The notes under the pieces: generated by a model | What the model was told of the DNA's origin: nothing | Seen by the model: only the letters and a program-made list of their open reading frames with translations | Databases searched by the model: none | Position numbers and translations under genes: made by a program | NCBI GenBank assembly: GCA_013416795.1 | Contig: RQSC01000014.1 | Location: 137,734-169,921, forward strand | Length of the DNA: 32,188 nucleotides | Source: Prasinococcaceae sp. CCMP 1430 | Taxonomy: Eukaryota; Prasinodermophyta; Palmophyllophyceae; Prasinococcales; Prasinococcaceae | Direction: 5' to 3' | In this document: positions 1-9,430 of the stretch, piece after piece | Layout of the letters: each line of letters begins with the position of its first letter | How positions within the stretch are numbered: the first letter of the stretch is position 1

Positions 1-2268
1 CCGCGGCACCGGCGCGCTCGCGGGAGGACGTTCTCGCTGCGGTGGACGCCGTGCTTGGCGGCGCCGCCGCGCCCGAGGCCGCGGCGGCTTACACAACGCG
101 CGCAGCCGTGCTGCGCGCGGATGTCTCCGCGGGCCGCCGCGCGGTGGCGGCGTTCATGCCGCCGGCGGGCTTTGGAGCAGAGGCGCTCGCCGAGCGTGAG
201 GAGGCGCTGCAGAGACGACTCGCGAAGAGCTGCAAAGTTCGCGCGACCGCCGAACGCGAGGAGGAAGAGAGTGTGGCGGAGATTGCGCTCGCGCTGCAGC
301 ACGCAGACACCACGGGCGAGCTACCGCTTTCGGGATGGCCTGTCGCTGCGTTTGGCGAGGACGGCGCCAAGAGCAGCACGTGCGACGCCGCGGACCACGT
401 GTGTTCGTGGTACGAACGCGTTGCGGCGATACGCACCGCGCGCGACGCCCTGCGCGAGCGCGTGGCGGTCATGAGCACTTGGCAGCGACCCAGCCATGTA
501 GCAAAACTGCGTGCAGAGCTCGAGTTGCTAGGGCCGGCGGTACTCGCAGCAGCGGCGCGGGCGCAGCGCATCGAGAGAAAGGTGGCGGTGAGTGGCTCGC
601 GCGCGTGCGCGCGCACAAGCACCCCCGCCCCGTAGTGCGAGGCGCGGCTCGACGTGTCGCGCAGAGTGCGAGCGGCCGGCGACGTGCGCGCAGATGAGCG
701 CAGCTGTGGTGCACGAGCACCTGGTGCAAGAAAGTGATATTAACGCTCGACACGCGCGACGCGCGCGCTCGACTTGCTCGCAGGAGGAGGAGGCCGTCGA
801 AGCATACAGATGTGAGCTACTTGTCGCCACGGAAACGCTGCGCGAGGCTAATGGTGGGAGCACGGCGAGGCCGCCGCCTCCGCCATCCGCGGCTGAGGCG
901 GCGCTCGAGTTGGACACGGACACGAGCGCCGTAGAGAGGGCTGACGCAGTCATGGGCGGTATTGCAGGTCTTTCTGACGACCTTGACGGCACGCTCGATG
1001 CCCTTGAAGCGGAACTTGGCGCCATCGTCGACAGAGACGGCGGCGCTGTGGGCGACTACGACCGTGGCGATGACTCAAGCGCACTCTCTCTGCTTGAGGA
1101 CAGTCTTGTAGGGCCCACCGCGACCTAGGCACCTGTGGACGTCGATCATGCCACGGCGGCGCTCTCGCTGGACATCGAGGATGGCATACCCCTCGGCGAG
1201 GAGGCGCAGGCGACTCTGCTGGCGGAAGAGGAGGTTCCCCGGAGCCTTTCGCTACTAGCAACCGCGAGGCACCCGGACGCACAGGGCGAAGGGGCGCACA
1301 GACCCCTGTCGCCGCGCGCTCGGGCGCAACCGACGTGGGCCCCTCCTTCAGAGAACCCGCCTGCGGGGCGTATGCCCGCCGATCGCGTCACCCCGACGTC
1401 CGCGCGAGCAGCTGATGCTGACGGCGGCCCCTTTGAGGAGGCACCCCTCGGCAGGGGCGCCGCGCTCGGGGCGCCCTCGCGCCACGCGGGGGCGGGGGGG
1501 GGGGCGCCGCGGGCCGGCGGCGGCGGCGAGGCGTACCTCTGCGCACCTGCGACAAAGAAAAACAGACACCACGTTGAGGACCAAATCTGCGCGACGCGCA
1601 TCCCAAATTGCACACAGGTCGGTGCGCATCACATGTGCATACATGGTTGGGGCGCGGTGGTTGTGCCTGCGCGCGCGCGAAATCTAGAAGCGCGCTTTTC
1701 GCTGCGCTGCCTAAATATCACACGACAACTCCTGCTGCGTGCGGCAGAAAGCGCGCGCTGCCGTCTGGGCTGGGCAACGTCGGGGAGGAAGAGGGCGGGG
1801 GGGGCTTGCCACAGCGCGTGCGCGCTGCGTTCGCGCGAGGCGGGACGGAGAGGGGAGATTCGAGTCTCCCTCTGGGAGCGCCGCGGGACGAGGCGGGGCC
1901 GTGCGGGACGAGGCCGCAATGCTGTCGTGCGGGGGCGTGGGGGCGGGCGCCGCGCGCACGCGCGCGTGCGGCCGCGCGTCTCGGCCCGGGCCACGCGGCG
2001 AGCTTGGCGCCCGCACGGAGGCAGCGCGTGGCGTGCTGGGCCCTGCTGCGCACGCACGAACGATGCGCCGGACGACATGAACTCCCTGAGCCCACTCGAT
2101 GGTGTGGACGTGGACGGCGCGGATGCCGAGGCTCCTGCGCCTGCTCCGCTTGCGAACGACGCTGTCTCGCGGATCGTTGAGAGCGAGGTTGCCTCAGCTG
2201 TAGTGAGCTTCATTGCCGTCATGCTGGTGGTCATCGGCGTGTGGACGATGTCCGGTGCCATGCTATGA
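1..2268 (+). CDS. 5'-partial, multi-exon coiled-coil protein with C-terminal tail anchor; family not recognised
   Basis: Frame 3 is open from the window edge to about 587 and is rich in Ala, Glu and Arg in a helical pattern. No ATG is visible, so the gene begins outside the window. A GTGAGT donor at 588 and a pyrimidine-containing acceptor ending at 783 give a phase-0 intron that joins the helix to EEEAVEAYRCELLVATETL in frame 1; an alternative acceptor ends at 693. Frame 1 then meets a TAG at 1126-1128, although similar acidic sequence continues beyond it. A phase-0 intron at 1048-1128 (GTGGGC to CCTAG) would remove the stop. The stretch from about 1490 to 2070 is low-complexity GC sequence, probably intronic. 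The last part (2077-2268) starts MNSLSPLDGVDVDG and ends in a hydrophobic helix (VVSFIAVMLVVIGVW) a few residues before the TGA, typical of a tail-anchored membrane protein. That last part could be a separate 63-residue gene. The exon model is tentative. Confidence 0.4.
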
Positions 2269-2664
2269 GAGAGACCGCGCTAATTGCCACCCCTTCTTCC
2301 CAGCGGTGGACTTTGTCAACCAACGCCGAGACCGGGGAATAGGGAGGGCTCCACTTTTGTACGGTACATGTAGTGATTTTAGATTTATGGACAGACTCGC
2401 GTTGCCACAGCCTGGGCAGAGGACCAACGTAGCTAGCGGCGTGTGCGGCCGTTGCAGCAGGCTGTGGCGTCACACGCGCATGAGCAAGCCGTCGGAGCTC
2501 TGTGAGATGCAGGAGCCTCCACTCCAGTCCCTGGAACAAGTGTAAGGTACTGTAGCATATTATATATAGGCGCCCGAGAATAGCGGGCTGTTTAAGCTCA
2601 CGCGAGCGAGCAGTTGTGTTGCCACAGCGCATTTCCTGGCGGAGCGATTGCGCGCGCCGACTGC
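2269..2664. other. Intergenic region between two convergent genes, with an AT-rich patch
   Basis: This is shared 3' flank: the plus-strand gene ends at 2268 and V-ATPase G ends at 2665 on the minus strand. It holds a GTAC-rich stretch around 2357-2375 and an AT run with TATATATA at 2561-2568. Both sit where polyadenylation signals would be expected. No convincing gene is seen in either strand. Confidence 0.6.
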
Positions 2665-3452
2665 TCAGCAACTAGTCACCGCGTCGGTGAGCATCGCTGC
2701 GACGCTGCTTGTGTTCGCCTGCGCCTGACGCTGCACCTCGGCCACCTCGGCGTCAGTGTCCCTCTCGAGCTGCGCTGCCGCGGACGAGGAGTCTGTGCCT
2801 TGCTGCAGGGCGATGAAGGAGAGGCAGAACGGCACAGTCAGCGTGCGCATGGGACGGCGCGACCAAGTGTCGGCGCACCGGCCATGCGCGGGCGGGCCCG
2901 CAGCAGGGGCGCAAATGAGAGAGCGTGCGCTCGGATGGTTAGGGTTGGCACATTGGGGTGAGGCGGGGGAAAAGAAAGCTGGACGGCAGCAGAGCATGGG
3001 CACATGCGCCGCGCACGCACGTCGGCGAGCTGCTTCTGGAAGTTGGACTCGCGCGTGGCGCGGTACTGCGCAATCTCGCGCTCCGCCTCTGCCTTGGCTT
3101 GCTTCAGGCGGTCCTGCTTGGCTGTTGAGGTGGCGTGCATTGCCATCGCGATGCGTCAGGTAAGATCGCCGGCGGGGAGTTGTCCACGCAGAGCCCACTG
3201 CCACGGATGCGCAGCGCCCGGCGGTCCCAGAAGCACCGTGCCGCACAGTCACGCAAGTGCGGCCCCGATACGCGCCCTCACGCACAACACGATCCCGCCC
3301 GCCGCCCCAGCACACACGCACACACTCTAGCATCCCTGCCCCCGTGCGGACGCACCCTTGCGCGCATCGCCGACAATCTTCTGCGCCTCCTGCTCGGCCT
3401 TGAGCAACACCTGGATCCCGTCCCCCTCGGTCGCCGCGCCGCCGCCGAACAT
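2665..3452 (-). CDS. VMA10: V-type H+-ATPase subunit G (three exons)
   Basis: Subunit G forms, with subunit E, the peripheral stalk of the V-ATPase, which acidifies vacuoles and endomembranes. Exons on the minus strand are 3452-3356, 3121-3021 and 2802-2665. Both introns (3122-3355 and 2803-3020) have a GTGCGT donor and a pyrimidine-rich CAG acceptor, in phases 1 and 0. The joined protein is 111 residues, the normal length. It begins MFGGGAATEGDGIQVLLKAE, continues with the conserved KQDRLKQAKAEAEREIAQY segment and ends with LERDTDAEVAEVQRQA and AVTSC, matching the long-helix architecture of the family. The ATG at 3452 places the GIQxLLxAE motif near residue 12, as usual. It diverges from the TMF gene across about 630 bases. 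Confidence 0.93.
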
Positions 3453-4083
3453 CTCGCCCTCGACACGGGGGCGCAGAGCTCGCCCCGATGAGCTTGAACC
3501 CGGTCGGTGAGCGTGGGGCGCTCGGCGGAGGGGGTGGGGAGGGTGGGGCGGGGAGCGCGTCGGCCGCGCACCGTGTGGGGCGCGTCCCGCGCGCACAAAA
3601 AAAGGCCATCAAATCACACGAGGGGATCAGCAACACTCGCTCGCAGTCGAACCCGGCGGTCGACGCGCGGCCAACCAAAAAAAAAAAGGAGAAAAAAAAA
3701 AGCGGACGTGTGTCGGTGATGGCAGGAAATGTTCGGCCGCGCGGCGACGGCGTTTCTGCGCTCTGCGGTTCAGTCCGTCCGCAAGTTCCTGGCGCAGGCG
3801 TGCGTTTCGATGGCGGGTGTTGTGCCTCCCGGCACTTTCAAATGCGTTTTTGTTTTTGGCAGCGTCCATGTTTGGTCGCTGGGTGGCACAGCGCCCGGTG
3901 GGCGGGAGCCCCCGCGGCCCACACCGCGCGGCGCAAGGTCGAGAAGTCCGACAAGAGCCGGGAGCTCGGCGGCCGGGTGAGCGCGTGGGATCGAGGGCCT
4001 GGGTGGACGCGGCGGGCGCGAGAGAGGCGGCGGGCCGGCGGGCGGGCGGGCTTGGGAGCGCCAGCGGGCCGCGGCGCGGCGCG
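3453..4083. promoter_or_regulatory. Divergent intergenic region between V-ATPase G and TMF, with oligo(A) tracts
   Basis: This holds the 5' flanks of two housekeeping genes on opposite strands. Two plus-strand oligo(A) runs lie at about 3671-3705, a sharp departure from the GC-rich surroundings and a plausible nucleosome-free promoter element. An open frame continues upstream of the TMF ATG but its sequence is not conserved in character, so it is treated as 5' UTR. No core promoter motif is clear. Confidence 0.45.
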
Positions 4084-6684
4084 ATGTCGTTCTTCGATCA
4101 GCTCTCGTCGCAGTTCAGCGAGACCGTCTCGCAGCTCTCCGACCAGGTGAAGGAGTTCGAGAAGTCCGTCGACCAGACGCTTGGGCTCGAAATCGCCGGG
4201 ACCGCCGGCAATGCTGGGGCATCCGCAGCTCCGCCCGCACTCGCGGCTGTGCCGGAGGCGCCCCAGCCAGTGCGCGCAGCGGAAGATGGCGTGGCGGATG
4301 GCGGGTGGAGCTTCGATGCCAAGGGAACGGGCGGAGCCACGCAGGGCGCAGCAGAGAGCGGGTCGCGCGCAGAGTCGGAGACTACACCAGTCAAGGTGGT
4401 CGCCGTGGGGCCGAAGGTCCCGGAGATGGCCACGCCGTCCCCGTCGTCGCGCAAGCCGGGGCGCAAGATCCTCAAGAAGAAGCTGAGGAAGCCGGTCACC
4501 TCGGCCTCCCCCGCCGCAGAGAAGCAACCGGCGCAGCAGGAGGCCCCGGGCGAGCGAGCGCAGCAGGAGGCTGACAGGCGGGCTCACCGCGGCGATGATG
4601 ATCAGCAGCGGGGGCAGCAGCGGCAAGCGGTGCAAGGGGCGAGTGCAAGTGGGCCCGCTTCCTCAGAGCCTGAGGCGTCTGCCGGTGGTGGCGATCAGGT
4701 CGGCGTGCGCCCGAGCGTTGGCAAGGCAGTGGAGCCGCAGGAGCCGGCTGAGATCACCAGTGGCGACGACCTCGCAGAGGTGCGCGGCAAGGCGGCAGTG
4801 GCGCGCGCGCGCGTAGCCGAGCTCGAGGACGAGGTTGGCGAGCTGCGAGCGGCGCTCGCCGCTGCCGAGGGCGGCGCCGCTGGGGGGGGGGCTGTTGAGG
4901 GCGCACTGCGCGCCGAGGTGGAGCGCCTGAAGAAAGCCGTCGCCGAGAGCATCGGCCCCGCTGAGGTGGAGGCACTACGCGAAGAGTTCGGCGAGAGGTT
5001 GAGCGCCTCCGAGCGCAAGGTGTACGCGCTGTCGAAGGAGCGCGACATGCTGAAGCGCGAGGTCGCGCAGCTCGCGGACGCCGCCAAGCTCGTCAGGGAG
5101 CGCGACCAGACGATCGCTGCCGTGATGGAGGAGGGCGAGGCGCTGAGTAAGAAGCAGGCGAGCCAGGAGGCTAGCATGCGGAAGCTGCGTGGGTTGCTCA
5201 AGGAGGCCGAGGGCGCGCGCGATACTGCCAACAAGCAGCTGGAGACGGAGCGTGCCGCAGCCATCAGCTCCAGGGCGCACGCCGACAAGATGGAGCAGAA
5301 ACTCGCGCAGGCCGTCGAGCATGCCGCCCGAGAAGTGACGGAGCTGAAGGAGGCACACAGTGCGGAACTCGCCAGCGCGAAGGCAGAGACCGCAAAGTCC
5401 AAAGCGGCCGAGAGTGCAGAGGCGCAGGCCGACCTCAATCGCCGTGTCGAGCAGGCCAGCGAGATCGAGCGCGACCTGAACTCCCAGATCGCGGCGCTGC
5501 AGGACGCCGCGGCTCGACGCGAGGCTGCCATGGAGAGGCGCGAGAAGGATTTCGCCCAGGAGCGCGAGGAGATGGAGGAGAGGTGCCGTGCGGCTGAGGC
5601 GCGGCACGAGGAGCTCGCCGCGCGCGTGCCTGAGGCCACCCGCCCGTTGCTGCGCCAAATAGAGGCTATGCAGTCGCAGGCCACCAGCCGCGCCGAGGCG
5701 TGGGAAGCGGTGGAACGTTCGCTCACGCGGCGATGCGAGGACGCCGAAGCTGCCTCGGACGAGGCCGAGATCAAGTGCTCTGCCGCTTGCGAGCTTGCTG
5801 ACAAGCTTAAGGAGGCTCTCGCGGAGGCGGAGGCGACCGCCGCTGCGGCCGCCGAGCGCGAGGCTGGCGCCGTCGCCGAGGCGGAGTTGATGCGCGCGCA
5901 GACGGACGCGCTGAAGACCGAGGCCGCCGAGGCCGCCGAAGCACAGGCGTATGCTGAGCGAAGCGCTGAGCGCGCGCGCAGCGAGGCGGGGCGCGCAGCG
6001 GAGGCTGCCAAGGGCGCGATTAGCTCGGAGAGGGACCGCGCCGAGGCCGCGGAGCACGCGCTTAAGAGGGCCAAGGCAGAGGGGGCCGAAACGGAGCGCG
6101 CCCTGAAGAGGCAGATCGAGTCGTTGGAGGAGGTTGTCGAGGAAGGAAGAAACAGGGCCGTGGCCGACGCGATGAGCGCTCGGACCGGCATGGGTGGAGG
6201 TGGAAGCGCAGCCGCGGCGGCCGCGGCCGTGGCCACGGGAGCGCAAGCTACACGGACGCGATCGCGCGACTCCGCGCCGACGAAGGGGCCGTTGACGATT
6301 GAGCTGCTACAGGAGCAGGTGCGCAGGCGAGACGCAGAGCTTGACTCCCTTGAGGCGACTGTGCGTGAGCTCGAGGCGATGCGCACCTCGTTGGCGGACG
6401 AGTTGGTGTTGTCGGCGCAGCGCGACGCCAGCGCCAATGTGAGCGCCGCTGCCGCCGTTGAGACCGAAAGGGAGCTCAAAGAGTTGCAGGCGAGGCACGC
6501 GGCGGCGCTGGAGCTGATGGGCGAGCGCGACGAGGAGGTGGAGGAGCTACGCAATGACCTCGCAGACGTGAAGACGCTGTACCGAGAACAGGTGGATGAG
6601 CTCGCGGGACTGCTTGAGCGGGAGAGGGAGATCAGGCTCGAGCTCGAAGTATCAAAGGGTGGCGGTGCAGGCGGCGGGGAGTAA
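4084..6684 (+). CDS. TMF1: TMF-family golgin (TATA element modulatory factor), Golgi coiled-coil tether
   Basis: The gene is intronless in the coding part and encodes 866 residues. TMF is a Golgi-surface coiled-coil protein that tethers vesicles and binds Rab6. The N-terminus MSFFDQLSSQFSETVSQL resembles the short amphipathic start of TMF and other golgins. Residues of about 100-230 are low-complexity and charged. From about 250 to 700 there is nearly continuous Glu/Ala/Lys/Arg heptad coiled coil. After a Gly/Ala linker (about 700-735), the C-terminal TMF domain holds GPLTIELLQEQVRRRDAELD, then LADELV, and ends with GERDEEVEELRNDLADVK and YREQVDELAGLL. This is the signature ending of animal and plant TMF. 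The ATG at 4084 is chosen because the golgin-like start follows directly. The gene ends 116 bases from MurD, tail to tail. Confidence 0.88.
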   Translation: MSFFDQLSSQFSETVSQLSDQVKEFEKSVDQTLGLEIAGTAGNAGASAAPPALAAVPEAPQPVRAAEDGVADGGWSFDAKGTGGATQGAAESGSRAESETTPVKVVAVGPKVPEMATPSPSSRKPGRKILKKKLRKPVTSASPAAEKQPAQQEAPGERAQQEADRRAHRGDDDQQRGQQRQAVQGASASGPASSEPEASAGGGDQVGVRPSVGKAVEPQEPAEITSGDDLAEVRGKAAVARARVAELEDEVGELRAALAAAEGGAAGGGAVEGALRAEVERLKKAVAESIGPAEVEALREEFGERLSASERKVYALSKERDMLKREVAQLADAAKLVRERDQTIAAVMEEGEALSKKQASQEASMRKLRGLLKEAEGARDTANKQLETERAAAISSRAHADKMEQKLAQAVEHAAREVTELKEAHSAELASAKAETAKSKAAESAEAQADLNRRVEQASEIERDLNSQIAALQDAAARREAAMERREKDFAQEREEMEERCRAAEARHEELAARVPEATRPLLRQIEAMQSQATSRAEAWEAVERSLTRRCEDAEAASDEAEIKCSAACELADKLKEALAEAEATAAAAAEREAGAVAEAELMRAQTDALKTEAAEAAEAQAYAERSAERARSEAGRAAEAAKGAISSERDRAEAAEHALKRAKAEGAETERALKRQIESLEEVVEEGRNRAVADAMSARTGMGGGGSAAAAAAAVATGAQATRTRSRDSAPTKGPLTIELLQEQVRRRDAELDSLEATVRELEAMRTSLADELVLSAQRDASANVSAAAAVETERELKELQARHAAALELMGERDEEVEELRNDLADVKTLYREQVDELAGLLEREREIRLELEVSKGGGAGGGE

Positions 6685-6800
6685 ACGCGGTCGCCGCTGT
6701 CCCAAACGGCGCCTGATTTGTGGGCAAGTGCTGCTTGCAATAATGCATCAGGGCACGGGGCCCGTATTATTCGTCCTGAAGCCTCGCAGTGGCCAGCAAG

Positions 6801-8601
6801 CTACCGCACGCTTCGTTGCGCCTCGTAGACCTCAGCGAAGACCTCTCCGCGGTGCACAAAGTTGCGAAACTGGTCGAAGCTCGCGCATGCCGGGCTGAGA
6901 ATCAGTGCGCCGCCGTCGCGCGCCTCGGCGGCACCAGCGGCTGCGGCGGCCTCGAGTGCGGCACCCGCGCCTAGCTCGACGAGGCGACAGCGCGCTGCGC
7001 CCGCAAGGCCGGCCGCGCCGTCACCCGTCCCGAGGCCGGCCGCACGCAACTCCGCGGCGATTTTCGGCCCACTGGCCCCGAACGTGACCACACAGTCGTG
7101 TGGCTCGAGCGCCGGCACGAGGCGCGCCATGCCCAGCGCGCCAGCCGCGTCCTCCTTGGCCTCGCCTCCGAGCAGCACCACCGCGCGGCGACCGTCGAGA
7201 CCCCCCACGCCAGCGATGGTCGACTCCACGTTGGTGGCCTTCGAGTCATTGATCCAAAGGACGCCGCGCGCATCCTCACCTAGCGCCTCCATGCGGTGTG
7301 GCGGTGGCAGTAGAGAGGCCATCGCGTCGGAGAGCGCGCCTGCGTCGCGCGCGACCTCGCTCGTGGCTGCCGCGAGCAGGCACGCTGCGGCGGCATTCGC
7401 GCGGTTGTGGCGCCCGACGGCACGCAATTTCGTGAGGTCGACCTCCAGGGACAGGTCGCTTTCACCGACTGGCGGGCGACCTGCATGCGCGGGTAGTCGC
7501 ACAAGCGCTCTCTCACCGGAGCGCGTCAGCCAGGCGCCAGCGGCGGTCACGAGCTCGCTGTCTTCGCACACGCCCAGGAGGCAGGGCGACGCGCGCGGGG
7601 CTGCCTCGGCGGCCTTCTTGACGAGGGCCGGATCGTCCGCGGGAACGACAGCGACAGTACTGGCGTCACGCATGTTGGCGAACACGGCCAATTTCGCCTC
7701 CGCGTACGCCTCCATCGTCCCATGTCGCGCGAGGTGATCGGGCGTCACGTTGAGGATGGCGGCAGCATCCGGCGCAAACGCGCCGGCGAGCTGCAGCTGA
7801 TAGCTGGACACCTCGACCACAGCCGCGGCGTAGAAGTCGCGGGCGATCTCTCCAGTGACGAACTGTGTTGCGAGGCACGACAAGGGCACGCCCAGGTTCC
7901 CGCCCACCCATGCGTTGGCGCCACATGCGTTGAGGAGCTGCCCCACAAATGTTGTCACAGTGGACTTGCCATTGGTTCCGGTGACGGCGACGAGAGACAG
8001 CTTCGGGGGGGGTGACAGGGCTTGGAGGCATTCCGAGGCGAAGGAGAGCTCGGAAGTTATCTTTGCATGTGTGTCGATGTTGGCGTTGTGCGATGCGCGC
8101 GTGTGAGTTCGGCGCGCTTGCACTTGTCAGCGCGCTGCACGTGAGGCGGCAGCCTGGTTGGAGCGCTGGGTGCAAACGCGTTCAGCGCACCTCCACTCCT
8201 GCCGCATGCGCAGCGACTACCGCAGGGTGATCGGGGGGCACGCCGGGGCTGAGCACGGCAACGTCTGCCCCCAGGAGCGCATCGGCGAAGACGTCGGCGC
8301 CCACCGCGCTGCGGACGGCGGTGTTTTGCGTCAGCCTCCCAGGGAGCTCGAGCGGCGAGGATGTCGCGTTCTCGTCGACGCCGATGACTTCAATGGCGCC
8401 GCGAGCAGCAGCGAGCTCAGCGGCGGCGCGACCAGATGCGCCGAGGCCGACAACAGCGATGGTCTTGTCAGCAAGATCTGCCCGCTGTGTTGCGTGCGGG
8501 GTGTCCGCACAGGCTCGCGCCCGTCGCGACGAGGCGCGGGCTCGGGCCGGCGAGGGCGGCGCGGGCGGAGCGCGGCGAGCAGCAAGCTTGCACGCGGCCA
8601 C
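6801..8601 (-). CDS. murD: Plastid-type MurD, UDP-N-acetylmuramoyl-L-alanine:D-glutamate ligase (two exons, start uncertain)
   Basis: MurD adds D-glutamate to UDP-MurNAc-L-Ala using ATP, a cytoplasmic step of peptidoglycan synthesis; in algae it is expected in the plastid stroma. Exon 1 is 8601-8191 and exon 2 is 8060-6801, joined by a 130-base phase-0 intron with a GTGCGC donor and GCAAAG acceptor. The splice restores AGVE-ITSEL, where bacterial MurD has AGIEIVGDIEL. Visible motifs in order are the N-terminal nucleotide-binding IAVVGLGASG, SPGV, the ATP loop VAVTGTNGKSTVTT, EVSSYQLQ, ILNVTPDHLARHG, GRHNRANAAAA, WINDSKATNVEST and SPACASFDQFRNF. All Mur-ligase hallmarks are intact. About 45 Ala/Arg/Ser/Pro residues precede the domain and look like a simple transit peptide. 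No ATG exists in this frame before an upstream stop; the first usable codon is GTG at 8601, inside the palindrome at 8579-8632. An upstream exon or a sequence break is possible. Confidence 0.92.
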
Positions 8602-8632
8602 GCCGCGGCGTGGCCGCGTGCAAGCTTGCTGC
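8579..8632. repeat. 54-bp perfect palindrome at the head-to-head junction of MurD and the TSP3 gene
   Basis: The two 27-base arms are exactly complementary with no spacer; the centre is CCGCGG at 8603-8608. Each arm contains a HindIII-type AAGCTT. Pairing fails at 8578/8633. Because it is a palindrome, both strands read GTG GCC GCG TGC AAG CTT GCT, encoding VAACKLA at the start of both diverging open frames. The sequences on either side are unrelated. Confidence 0.97.
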
Positions 8633-9062
8633 GCTCGTGGGCGTGTTGCTTGCGGGGCTTGTGATGCTCTTCGCCGCCGCGGGCGAGATCGATGGCCACC
8701 ACCTCAATCTGCCAACCACCCAGCAACTCATCGAGGACGCCAAGATCGCCATGGTCGAGATTGACAACCTGGTGCACGCCGACCCCGCGGTGAAGGACAC
8801 AGACTCGGACGGCCTCAACGACGCCGAGGAGGTAGCGCTGGGCACCTCGATTGTGCATGCCGACACAGACTCCGATGGCCTCACCGACTTTGAGGAGGTC
8901 ACGATCACGCAGACCGATCCGCTCAACCCGGACTCCGACGGAAACGGCACCCTCGATGGCGACCACCCGCAGGAGCGGGAGAAGGTCGCCAAGTACCGCT
9001 TGGAACAGATGACAATTGAGGCCGCCAAGCCCGGCGCGCGGCGACTGCACGCGCTGCAGTAA
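8610..9062 (+). CDS. Small membrane or secreted protein with thrombospondin type 3-like Ca2+-binding repeats
   Basis: About 150 residues from a GTG at 8610. A hydrophobic segment (LAALVGVLLAGLVMLFAAAG) near the N-terminus fits a signal peptide or membrane anchor. The rest holds Asp-rich calcium loops: DTDSDGLNDAEEVALGT, then DTDSDGLTDFEEV, then DPLNPDSDGNGTLDG. These match the TSP3 repeats (DxDxDGxxDxxE) common in bacterial outer-surface proteins and scattered in algae. A polar helical tail follows. The start is a problem: an ATG at 8436 is in frame but would make the gene run antisense through MurD exon 1, and the next ATG (8664) lies inside the hydrophobic segment. The true N-terminus may be in an unseen exon or lost at the palindrome. 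It probably binds Ca2+ outside the cytosol; its role is unknown. Confidence 0.7.
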   Translation: MAACKLAALVGVLLAGLVMLFAAAGEIDGHHLNLPTTQQLIEDAKIAMVEIDNLVHADPAVKDTDSDGLNDAEEVALGTSIVHADTDSDGLTDFEEVTITQTDPLNPDSDGNGTLDGDHPQEREKVAKYRLEQMTIEAAKPGARRLHALQ

Positions 9063-9430
9063 GGGCGCGAGCGGGTGCGCAGGCGCGACTCCCAGCGGTA
9101 GATTCGCAGACACACACACGACGCACGCGCATTCGCGCAAGCGCGCGACCGAGCCAGCGCGTGAGAGAGGGGGGGGTGGCGGGGGGAGCGGGGCGGCATG
9201 CCCTCGCCCGGGGGTGGGGTCGGCTCGCCTCGCCCTGGCGCAGCCGGCCGCTCCCCGCAAAGCAACGGGCGCCAGCCCTCCGCGGCCAGCGCCCTGCGCG
9301 CACACACCGAGTGCCCGCATGCCTGAACGGGTTCCTGGCGAAGGCACAGCCACAACACACATCCGGTGGCGCTGCCGACTGGCGAAAGAATAATTGATGG
9401 TGTACAGACACTGTGCGCACCTCTCTCACA
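9063..9430. other. Tail-to-tail intergenic region
   Basis: This is 3' flank shared by the TSP3 gene (+) and the ATC-hydrolase-like gene (-). It has a G-rich run (about 9165-9220) and one AT-rich patch at about 9385-9405 with GGTGTACAGACA. TGTAC can be read on both strands there and may serve polyadenylation in both directions. No gene is seen. Confidence 0.55.

Noticed and set aside
2557-2568. TATA box for a plus-strand gene
   Set aside because: No plus-strand gene starts nearby; the AT run lies in the 3' flank of two convergent genes.
3600-3680. tRNA-like signals on the minus strand: a GGTTCGAC B-box-like sequence followed by a T7 run
   Set aside because: No A-box at the right distance, no acceptor or anticodon stem, and the B-box has a mismatch at its last C.
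4695-6740. Long minus-strand open frame (681 codons) antisense to TMF
   Set aside because: Its Ser/Ala/Arg composition is the mirror of GC-rich coiled-coil codons and it has no domain; the sense frame has clear TMF motifs.
8436-8609. ATG at 8436 as the start of the TSP3 protein
   Set aside because: The extension runs antisense through conserved MurD sequence and is Arg/Gln-rich with no signal-peptide character.
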